This document shows positions 1 to 5,607 of a DNA stretch of 6,525 nucleotides, piece by piece (the first letter of the stretch is position 1; every line of letters starts with the position of its first letter). This stretch comes from Phycisphaerales bacterium UBA3158 (lineage in GTDB: Bacteria; Planctomycetota; Phycisphaerae; Phycisphaerales; SM1A02), in the NCBI GenBank assembly GCA_002364555.1, contig DEYM01000033.1:1-6525 (forward strand). Reading direction: 5' to 3'. The translations under genes were made by a program, and so were the position numbers. The notes beneath the pieces are model-generated. The model saw only the letters and a program-made list of their open reading frames with translations, was not told the origin of the DNA and searched no databases.

Positions 1-1118
1 CTGAAGCCGTGATCGACGAGGACCTGCTTGCGGGCACGGTCGCCGTTGTACATCGCCCTGATCTGGGGGATGGTCACATGGGACTCGTCGATGAAGACCA
101 GCCAGTCGTTGATGTCGAAACCCGGGATGTGATGGAAGTAGTCCAGAAGCGTGAAGGGACGTGAGCCGGGTGGACGTCCCTCCAGATGCCTGGCGTAGTT
201 CTCCACGCCTGGGCAGTAGCCCACTTCCGAGAGCATCTCCATGTCGTAGCGGGTTCTGGCCTGGAGTCTCTGGGACTCCAGGAGTTTGCCTTCCTTCTTG
301 AGCTGGGCCACTCGCCTTGAGCATTCGGCCTTGATGTCGCCAAGGGCGCCCTCGAGCTGATCCTCCGGAAGCACGTAGTGAACGGCTGGAAAGATGAAGA
401 TCTTGTCTTCCTGGGCAAGCGTTTCGCCTGAGACGGGATGGATCAGTTCGATCTGCTCGACATCGTCGCCGAAGAATTCGATCCGGACGGCGAACTGTTC
501 ATAGGCCGGGAAGATCTCGATCACGTCGCCTCGAACGCGGTACTGGCCACGCTTGAATTCGATCTCGTTGCGGTTGTACTGCATGTCGGTCAATGCCAGC
601 AGAAGCTCGCGTCGATCGATCTCCTGATCCTTCTGGATCGCCACGACCTTGTTGCGATAGTTCTGGGGCGAGCCCAGTCCGAACAGGCAGCTCACCGAGG
701 ACACGATGATCGTATCCCCTCTGGAAAGCAGGTTGCTGGTGGCCGACAGTCTCAGGCGGTCGAGATCGTCGTTTCTGGCGGCATCCTTCTCGATGTAGAT
801 GTCACGCTGGGGGATGTAGGCTTCAGGCTGGTAGTAGTCGTAGTAGCTGACGAAATAGCTCACGGCGTTATTCGGGAAGAGTCCCTTCATCTCCTCGTAG
901 AGCTGTGCGGCAAGCGTCTTGTTGTGGCTGATGAGCAGCGATGGCCGGCCGGTCCGCCTGATGACATTGGCCATCGTGAAGGTCTTGCCGGTTCCGGTTG
1001 CGCCCAGAAGCACCTGATGCCTGTTGCCCGATTCGATGGAGCGAGTGAGCGCCTCGATAGCTTCCGGTTGATCGCCGGTGGGCGTGAAGTCACTGACGAT
1101 CTTGAAATCGGATTCCAT
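1..1118 (-). CDS. uvrB: Excinuclease ABC subunit B (UvrB), N-terminal 372 residues, cut by the left window edge
   Basis: UvrB is the damage-verifying helicase-like subunit of nucleotide-excision repair: it is loaded by UvrA, opens the DNA at the lesion and recruits UvrC. The frame is open from the ATG at 1118 to the window edge with no stop or frameshift. Visible landmarks are the N-terminal FTPTGDQPEAI box (residues 11-21), the Walker A motif GATGTGKT (39-46), the damage-probing beta-hairpin YDYYQPEAY (93-101), the UvrB-type RLRLSAT segment (121-127), the YNRNEIEFKRGQYRVRGD block (181-198) and the Walker B-region DESH (344-347), followed by the conserved MYNGDRARKQ. UvrB proteins are usually about 660-700 residues, so the remaining helicase motifs and the UvrC-binding UVR domain lie outside. 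The start matches the usual UvrB N-terminus, but no clear Shine-Dalgarno sequence precedes it. It lies 34 bp downstream of gcvH on the same strand and is probably co-transcribed with it. No LexA-box-like palindrome was seen upstream. Confidence 0.97.
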   Translation of the reverse strand, partial: MESDFKIVSDFTPTGDQPEAIEALTRSIESGNRHQVLLGATGTGKTFTMANVIRRTGRPSLLISHNKTLAAQLYEEMKGLFPNNAVSYFVSYYDYYQPEAYIPQRDIYIEKDAARNDDLDRLRLSATSNLLSRGDTIIVSSVSCLFGLGSPQNYRNKVVAIQKDQEIDRRELLLALTDMQYNRNEIEFKRGQYRVRGDVIEIFPAYEQFAVRIEFFGDDVEQIELIHPVSGETLAQEDKIFIFPAVHYVLPEDQLEGALGDIKAECSRRVAQLKKEGKLLESQRLQARTRYDMEMLSEVGYCPGVENYARHLEGRPPGSRPFTLLDYFHHIPGFDINDWLVFIDESHVTIPQIRAMYNGDRARKQVLVDHGF

Positions 1119-1152
1119 GGAGAGGGCCCTGGTCTGGCATTGCCCCGAGCGA

Positions 1153-1536
1153 TCAGGTGAGTGGATATCGCTCGTCGTAGGTGGCCTGATCCATGAGCGT
1201 CTCCGGTGGAGAGGCGTCACCGACCTTCAACTTGACGAGCCATCCCTGACCGTAGGGATCTGAATTGAGCAGTGAGGGATCATCGGCGGCAGCGGCATTC
1301 ACATCCGCCACATCACCGCTGAAGGGGCAGAAGACGTCACTGGTCGTCTTGACGGATTCCACCTCTCCGATCGAATCACCGGAATTGATGGAAGTGCCCG
1401 AGGGCTGCATCTCCACGTAGGTGATATCGGTCAGCTCGTTGGCGGCATACTGGGTGATACCGATGGTGATCGTGTCACCTTCGACTTGGTACCACTCGTG
1501 GCTTTCTGAATACAGGCGATCGGATGGGCTGCTCAT
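1153..1536 (-). CDS. gcvH: Glycine cleavage system H protein (lipoyl carrier)
   Basis: GcvH carries the lipoyl arm that shuttles the aminomethyl intermediate from P protein to T protein and is re-oxidised by L protein; it acts in the cytoplasm in glycine breakdown and one-carbon supply. The product is 127 residues, normal for the family. The N-terminal box YSESHEWYQVEG (9-20) is typical. The lipoyl-attachment motif GEVESVKTTSDVF (57-69) has the acceptor lysine at K63, and the conserved C-terminal segment NSDPYGQGWLVKLK is present, so the gene looks intact. An AGGAAA ribosome binding site 8 nt before the ATG at 1536 supports this start. The other glycine-cleavage genes (gcvT, gcvP) are not in the window; uvrB follows instead. 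The far C-terminus (TYDERY) differs from the usual EEY-type ending, which is not essential. Confidence 0.96.
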   Translation of the reverse strand: MSSPSDRLYSESHEWYQVEGDTITIGITQYAANELTDITYVEMQPSGTSINSGDSIGEVESVKTTSDVFCPFSGDVADVNAAAADDPSLLNSDPYGQGWLVKLKVGDASPPETLMDQATYDERYPLT

Positions 1537-1636
1537 GGGTCTATTTTCCTGTCAGTTGATCTGGCATGGTAGCAGGGCAGGAGAGGAGGTTCAGGCAGCG
1601 AGGAGGGTATCGATCCGGTAGACTCCATGGACCATC
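1537..1636. promoter_or_regulatory. Divergent intergenic region between gcvH and the TIM-barrel gene
   Basis: These 100 bp separate two divergent genes and so should hold promoters for both directions. For the leftward unit, TGCTACCAT on the minus strand (about 1566-1574) resembles an extended -10 element, but no good -35 stands at the right distance, so this is weak. For the rightward unit I see no convincing promoter. The plus strand has two purine-rich tracts, GAGAGGAGG (1581-1589) and GAGGAGGG (1600-1607). They resemble Shine-Dalgarno sequences but are too far from the ATG at 1637 to serve it normally. Confidence 0.4.
1545..1550 (-). promoter_or_regulatory. Ribosome binding site of gcvH
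   Basis: On the minus strand this reads AGGAAA, 8 nt upstream of the ATG at 1536. It fits a Shine-Dalgarno element and decides the gcvH start. Confidence 0.6.
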
Positions 1637-2428
1637 ATGACACTCCTCCTGACCCTATCAACATCCTCGCTCATCGGACTCTTCGAACAGCCTGAAAAGG
1701 GTCCGGATTCGCTTCTGGATGTTCCTCGATTCGCCATGGAGCATCTGCAGTTGAGAGGGCTCTATCTGGAGGCCTCCAGCCTCTCGGGCTGGTCGATCAA
1801 GGAACTCGATCGACTTCGGGATCGGGCTGACAAGGCAGGGTGTCCATGCCTCGTGCTCGCCGATGACGAACTGCTCGATCTCGCTTCCACGGATGAGGAT
1901 ATCGCCCAGCAGGCGGTCGATCGCATCGAGCGACTTGCCATGGCAGCCAATCGGCTCGGATGCAATTCGATCGCCATCCAGTGCGCCGATGTGGATGGTG
2001 AAGAGGGCATCGAGCGAGCCACCGCCGTGCTGCGAGGAATGATGGCCAGCATCGAAAGGCTGGAACTCAATCTACTCCTGCGTCCGACCACCGGACTGCT
2101 GGCCACTCCGGATGGGCTGACCGATCTGGTCAAGCGTGTCGGGGGATTCCGAATCGGTGTTCTACCCACCTACGGGATCGGATCCGATCTCGAGTCGGAA
2201 ATCGAACATCTGCGGAAACTGGCGCCATACGCCGGCGCGATGATCTTCCAGGTTCAGGCCTATCGCGGAAAGGCCGGTCACAAGGGGATCGATCTGGTCT
2301 CCGGTATCCAGACACTCAAGAAGGTCGGCTACGCGAGTACGGTCGCCATCGAATACGTCGGCAAGGACCCACTCAAGGATGTCGACAAGGCCCGTGAAGA
2401 ACTCCAGGCTGCCATCGAGGCCGAGTGA
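1637..2428 (+). CDS. TIM-barrel protein of the sugar phosphate isomerase/epimerase (xylose isomerase-like) family, with atypical active site
   Basis: A 263-residue protein whose alternating strand-helix pattern and signature segments fit the xylose-isomerase-like TIM barrel (AP endonuclease 2 superfamily). These segments are GLYLEASSLSG (41-51), a KELDRLRDRADKAGCPCLVL-like stretch, AANRLGCNSIAIQC, LAPYAGAMIFQVQAYRG (195-211) and the C-terminal VAIEYVGKDPLKDVDKAREEL (from 236). Such enzymes usually isomerise or epimerise sugars using a divalent metal held by Glu, Asp, His and Glu. Here only the last Glu (E239) is obvious. The usual ENHGG segment reads RPTTG (149-153) and the usual LPD-G segment reads LPTYG (176-180). 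The substrate is unknown and catalysis is doubtful. The ATG at 1637 is the first start after an in-frame TAG at 1619 and has no well-placed ribosome binding site, so a slightly different start is possible. It is the first gene of a rightward cluster and its stop overlaps the cmk start by 1 nt. Confidence 0.8.
   Translation: MTLLLTLSTSSLIGLFEQPEKGPDSLLDVPRFAMEHLQLRGLYLEASSLSGWSIKELDRLRDRADKAGCPCLVLADDELLDLASTDEDIAQQAVDRIERLAMAANRLGCNSIAIQCADVDGEEGIERATAVLRGMMASIERLELNLLLRPTTGLLATPDGLTDLVKRVGGFRIGVLPTYGIGSDLESEIEHLRKLAPYAGAMIFQVQAYRGKAGHKGIDLVSGIQTLKKVGYASTVAIEYVGKDPLKDVDKAREELQAAIEAE
2417..2420 (+). promoter_or_regulatory. Likely ribosome binding site of cmk
   Basis: GAGG lies inside the end of the TIM-barrel gene, 7 nt before the ATG at 2428. 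It favours the ATG over the in-frame GTG at 2425. Confidence 0.45.
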
Positions 2429-3126
2429 TGGCCAGCTCATCCTGCATCATCACGATCGATGGTCCGGCCGGTACAGGCAAGAGCAGCGTGGCGAGACTTC
2501 TGTCGCAGCGACTGGGCATGGATTGTCTCGATACCGGATCGCTCTATCGAGCGGTATCCCTTCTGGCCCTTGAAAGCGGAACCGATCCGGAGGATGGACC
2601 TGCGTTGGCAATCCTGGCCAGAGAGGTGAATCTCCATTTCGACTGGTCTCAGGATCCGCCTGCGATGCAGATAGGGGATCGTGACGTCTCCTCCAGGATT
2701 CGTGATCTCGATGTCAGCACCATGGTCAGCCCGGTGGCCAGTCAGCCGGAACTCAGAGCCGTTCTCAACGAAGCCCAGCGGATGGTCGCCCAGCGTCGTC
2801 CTCGACTCGTGACGGAAGGACGTGATCAGGGATCGGTCGTCTTTCCCGATGCGGATGTACGTTTCTTCCTTGATGCAGACGAGGAAGTTCGAGCACAACG
2901 GCGTTCGCTCCAGATGTCCCGGGGCGGTGCGAAGGTGGATAAGGACGCGATACGATCGGACATTCGCCGCCGCGACAAGTCCGATCGATCAAGGCAAGCG
3001 GCTCCACTGGTCCAGCCGGAAGGTTCCATCCTGATAGACAGCACCAGCCTGACCCTTGATGAAGTGGTCGATCGAATGGCCGAAGAGATCGATCGAATCA
3101 CTGGCAGGGTGTGGGAAAACTCATGA
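2428..3126 (+). CDS. cmk: Cytidylate kinase (CMP/dCMP kinase)
   Basis: Cmk transfers the gamma phosphate of ATP to CMP or dCMP, feeding CTP and dCTP synthesis in the cytoplasm. The 232-residue product has the family's normal length. It carries the P-loop DGPAGTGKSS (11-20), the nucleotide-monophosphate-site motif LDTGSLYRA (34-42), VSPVASQPELR in the CMP-binding insert region, EGRDQGSVVFPDADVRFFLDA (from 130; the usual form is EGRDIGTVVFPDA), the lid-region RRDKSDRSRQAAPL with its arginines, and the closing ILIDSTSLTLDEVV. Nothing essential is missing. I prefer the ATG at 2428, which forms a TGATG overlap with the upstream stop; a GTG at 2425 is the alternative and adds one residue. The 3' end overlaps the next gene by 4 nt (ATGA). 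A cmk-plsC pair is a known arrangement in several bacterial groups. Confidence 0.96.
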   Translation: MASSSCIITIDGPAGTGKSSVARLLSQRLGMDCLDTGSLYRAVSLLALESGTDPEDGPALAILAREVNLHFDWSQDPPAMQIGDRDVSSRIRDLDVSTMVSPVASQPELRAVLNEAQRMVAQRRPRLVTEGRDQGSVVFPDADVRFFLDADEEVRAQRRSLQMSRGGAKVDKDAIRSDIRRRDKSDRSRQAAPLVQPEGSILIDSTSLTLDEVVDRMAEEIDRITGRVWENS

Positions 3127-3908
3127 ACGGGTACATCCCCTGGTATCGCTTCAAGAAGAGAAACAAGAGGCGAAGCCGCCTCGACATGTTCATCTACTGG
3201 ACGCTTGTCCCATGGGGATTGATGATTCCCCTGAAGCTCATCTACCGACACAGGATGATTCGCAGAGACCATCTGCCCAAGACAGGTGGCGCACTGGTCG
3301 TCTGCAATCACCAGACGATGTTCGATGGGATGATCGGTGGAATCATGCTCAACGAGCGTGGAGGACGTCCGTTCGCCAGAAAGACGTTGAAATCCGATTC
3401 GCGTCTGCTGGGCTGGTTCATCTCGAAGTACGAGACGATCTTCGTCGATCTCGAGGATCCCGGGCCGTCAAGTCTGAAGGAAGCCGTCAAGGAACTCAGG
3501 GACGAGGGCATCGTGATGCTGTTTCCCGAGGGCACGCGTTGCACGAAGGGACCGGTACAGCCACTGCAGCCTGGTGTCTGGCTCCTGATCCGCCGGGGCG
3601 GCGCGCCGATCGTTCCCATGGCGGTCGACGGCGTACTCGACGTCATGCCGCCCGAAGGTGGCTTGAAGTTCAAGGGACGGGTCGCCGTCATGATGGCGGA
3701 ACCGATTCCATCGGAGCAGCTGATCGAGATGGGACGCGACAAGGCGCTGGCCCATCTGCGGCTGGTGATGGACGATCTCCGAATGGAACTGAGACGTGAT
3801 CTGAGATCCCGTTCCAATGGGCGATGGCCCAGCAAGGGCACGGGGGACCAGTCCCTTCGTGAGCTGGAAGAGGGGTCGGTCTCGACGCCGGCCTCGAATG
3901 GAGACTGA
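3123..3908 (+). CDS. plsC: PlsC-type 1-acylglycerol-3-phosphate acyltransferase
   Basis: Lysophosphatidate acyltransferases add the second acyl chain to make phosphatidic acid, the precursor of membrane phospholipids, at the inner face of the cytoplasmic membrane. The 261-residue product shows a hydrophobic N-terminal segment (FIYWTLVPWGLMIPL, roughly residues 22-36). It has the catalytic HX4D motif NHQTMFD (H63, D68), the acyl-acceptor-binding motif FPEGTR (134-139) and the later block GGAPIVPMAVDG. The last 40 or so residues are polar, low in hydrophobics and probably disordered. The ATG at 3123 overlaps the cmk stop as ATGA, which argues for translational coupling. A GTG at 3111 in the same frame would add four residues but is less likely. 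The acyl acceptor cannot be read from sequence; related acyltransferases for ornithine or other lipids share these motifs, so the exact substrate is inferred. Confidence 0.9.
   Translation: MNGYIPWYRFKKRNKRRSRLDMFIYWTLVPWGLMIPLKLIYRHRMIRRDHLPKTGGALVVCNHQTMFDGMIGGIMLNERGGRPFARKTLKSDSRLLGWFISKYETIFVDLEDPGPSSLKEAVKELRDEGIVMLFPEGTRCTKGPVQPLQPGVWLLIRRGGAPIVPMAVDGVLDVMPPEGGLKFKGRVAVMMAEPIPSEQLIEMGRDKALAHLRLVMDDLRMELRRDLRSRSNGRWPSKGTGDQSLRELEEGSVSTPASNGD
3900..3903 (+). promoter_or_regulatory. Ribosome binding site of the antiporter gene
   Basis: GGAG lies within the last codons of plsC, 8 nt before the GTG at 3912. It supports GTG as the real start of the antiporter. Confidence 0.55.
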
Positions 3909-3911
3909 TCG

Positions 3912-5561
3912 GTGGAAGCCTGGGACATCCTGGGTGATGTCGTCTTGCTGCTCGCCGCAGCAGCCATGGTCGGCATGCTCTTCGAGCGACTGGGTGCCAG
4001 CAGCATCATCGGTTGCATGGTGGCGGGCATGCTCGTCGGCCCGGGAGCCTTCGGCTGGATCAGCAGCGAACCCAAGGACATCGAGCATATCGCCGAAATC
4101 GGTGTTGCCCTGCTTCTGTTCACGATCGGTCTCGAGATCTCAAGAAGCAAGTTGAGGACCTTTGGTGGCAGAGGCCTCGGAGCCGGCATCCTCCAGGTGG
4201 CGATCACCTTGTTCGTCGGCGCTCTGATCACCAAGCTATTCGGCTTGTCCTGGGCATCATCACTCGCCGTGGGCGCCATCATCACATTGAGCAGTACGGC
4301 AGCCGTTGCCAGAGTCCTGACCGAGCGATCCGAGATTGATGCACAGCATGGCAGACTGTCACTGGCGGTTCTGATCGTTCAGGATGTCGCCCTTGTTCCA
4401 CTGCTGCTGATGGTCACGTTCCTAGGGGACGCCTCCGATTTCAACGAGGTCATCGGCGAAGTCGGTCAGGCGGCCGGTCGAATCGTGGTCTACACGATCG
4501 TTCTGTTCGCAGCGGGAATCCTGCTGATTCCCCGACTCTTCAAATCATCGGCGGCCACGGGCAATCGTGATCTCCCCGTGGTTCTGGCGGTCGTGACCTG
4601 CCTGCTCGCCACCTGGATCTCATGGCGGTTGGGACTCTCTCCCGCGCTGGGCGCCTTCGTCGCCGGACTCGTGCTGGCGGATTCCGCCTTTGCAAGACAG
4701 ATTCGATCCGATGTCTCGACGCTCAAGGCGGTGTTCCTCACGCTGTTCTTCGCTTCCATCGGAATGCTGGCGGACCTTCCATGGCTTCTGGAGGGATGGC
4801 ATCTTCCACTGGTGCTTGGCGTATCCGTTGGAATCATCGCCTTCAAGGCGGCCATCGCGGCGATCGTGATCCGATTCACCGGGGGGACCTTGTCCATTGC
4901 CGTTGCCGTTGGGGCGTGCCTTGCGCAGATGGGCGAGTTCTCATTCGTTCTGGGTGCCGTTGCCAGAGGCAATGGTCTTCTGGATACCTTCACGTTCCAG
5001 GTGCTCACCTCGTCCTCTCTCATCACGTTGATGCTGGTACCACTGCTGGCTGGTCGAGCTCGCTCGATCGTGAAGTTCATCGAACGGCTGCAATTCGGCA
5101 GTGTGGCGACATCTCGTGGTGACGTCGGTGTCGGTCTTTCCGGTCACACCATCGTCATCGGTGCCGGACCGGCAGGACGATCCGTTCTGAAGGATCTCGT
5201 GGAGCACAATGTCGACACGGTCGTGATCGAAGCCAATCCCGCGACCGTTCAGCTGGTGGGCAGACTGGGGATGCATGCGGTTCTCGGAAATGCGGCCAGA
5301 CCGGAGATTCTCAAGGAAGCGGGAATCGACCATGCCCGGATCGTCGTCATCACCGTGCCGGATCCCGGAGCGGCGACCATGGTCATCGAACAGATCAGAA
5401 GTTCCGCAACGGATTGCCGGGTCATCGTTCGTTGCCGTTACAACATTCATGCGCCTCGATTGGAGGCGGCTGGCGCCGATCTCATCATTCATGAAGAGGA
5501 CAAGGTCGGCGAGGCGATCGGATCGCTTGTGATCAAGGAACTGGAACTGGAAGACGGCTAG
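3912..5561 (+). CDS. KefB/KefC-type monovalent cation:proton antiporter (CPA2) with C-terminal TrkA-N/RCK domain
   Basis: A 549-residue inner-membrane transporter. Residues 6-385 contain about 12 hydrophobic segments in the CPA2 pattern. These include GCMVAGMLVGPG (34-45), ALLLFTIGLEIS (66-77), the discontinuous-helix region LSSTAAVARVL (126-136), LIVQDVALVPLLL (154-166) with the Q157-D158 pair that in this family lies at the ion path, and FFASIGML (279-286). The C-terminal part (about 411-530) is a Rossmann-fold TrkA-N domain. Its glycine motif GAGPAG (417-422) follows a beta strand, with E440 at the end of the second strand, which favours NAD(H) binding. Such proteins exchange K+ or Na+ for H+ under control of the nucleotide-binding domain. 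No TrkA-C domain and no KefF/KefG-like partner gene is present here. It could belong to the KefB, RosB or YbaL-like subgroups, so no symbol is given. It begins with GTG, 3 nt after the plsC stop, with a good ribosome binding site. Confidence 0.92.
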   Translation: MEAWDILGDVVLLLAAAAMVGMLFERLGASSIIGCMVAGMLVGPGAFGWISSEPKDIEHIAEIGVALLLFTIGLEISRSKLRTFGGRGLGAGILQVAITLFVGALITKLFGLSWASSLAVGAIITLSSTAAVARVLTERSEIDAQHGRLSLAVLIVQDVALVPLLLMVTFLGDASDFNEVIGEVGQAAGRIVVYTIVLFAAGILLIPRLFKSSAATGNRDLPVVLAVVTCLLATWISWRLGLSPALGAFVAGLVLADSAFARQIRSDVSTLKAVFLTLFFASIGMLADLPWLLEGWHLPLVLGVSVGIIAFKAAIAAIVIRFTGGTLSIAVAVGACLAQMGEFSFVLGAVARGNGLLDTFTFQVLTSSSLITLMLVPLLAGRARSIVKFIERLQFGSVATSRGDVGVGLSGHTIVIGAGPAGRSVLKDLVEHNVDTVVIEANPATVQLVGRLGMHAVLGNAARPEILKEAGIDHARIVVITVPDPGAATMVIEQIRSSATDCRVIVRCRYNIHAPRLEAAGADLIIHEEDKVGEAIGSLVIKELELEDG

Positions 5562-5573
5562 AGGCATCCGCCC

Positions 5574-5593
5574 GACGTCCGTCCTTGGACGTC
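5574..5593 (+). promoter_or_regulatory. Perfect 7-bp hairpin immediately upstream of the comM ribosome binding site
   Basis: GACGTCC (5574-5580) and GGACGTC (5587-5593) form a perfect inverted repeat around a 6-nt loop, in the 46-nt gap between the antiporter and comM. No T-run follows, so it is not a canonical intrinsic terminator. It ends 2 nt before the GGAGG of comM. It may attenuate read-through, stabilise the upstream mRNA, be a processing site or influence comM translation. The structure is seen; the role is inference. Confidence 0.45.
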
Positions 5594-5595
5594 AC

Positions 5596-5600
5596 GGAGG
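5596..5600 (+). promoter_or_regulatory. Ribosome binding site of comM
   Basis: GGAGG, 7 nt before a TTG codon at 5608. It is the strongest Shine-Dalgarno match in the window and is what decides the unusual TTG start. Confidence 0.7.
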
Positions 5601-5607
5601 ACTCGAC

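Noticed and set aside
1119..1152. SOS box or terminator between gcvH and uvrB
   Set aside because: No LexA-type palindrome is visible and the short GGGCCC palindrome is too small to support a terminator.
438..1160. A 240-codon plus-strand open frame opposite uvrB
   Set aside because: It lies wholly antisense to a clear uvrB with intact family motifs; its product has no recognisable domain and a composition typical of an antisense shadow.
1562..1580. Repeat of TCTGGCAT near 1131-1140 and 1559-1566, upstream of uvrB and gcvH respectively
   Set aside because: Only about 8 bp with no extended similarity; consistent with chance.
1627..1695. Possible 22-codon upstream reading frame (ATG at 1627) overlapping the TIM-barrel start
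   Set aside because: The nearest purine-rich tract is 19 nt away, too far for a normal ribosome binding site, and nothing else supports translation.
3308..4285. A 325-codon minus-strand open frame across plsC and the antiporter
   Set aside because: It is rich in Ser, Pro and Arg, spans two well-supported plus-strand genes and shows no motif; a GC-skewed shadow frame.
5574..5593. Intrinsic terminator after the antiporter gene
   Set aside because: The stem is good but no T-run follows, and a strong ribosome binding site comes directly after, so I list it as an undefined hairpin instead.
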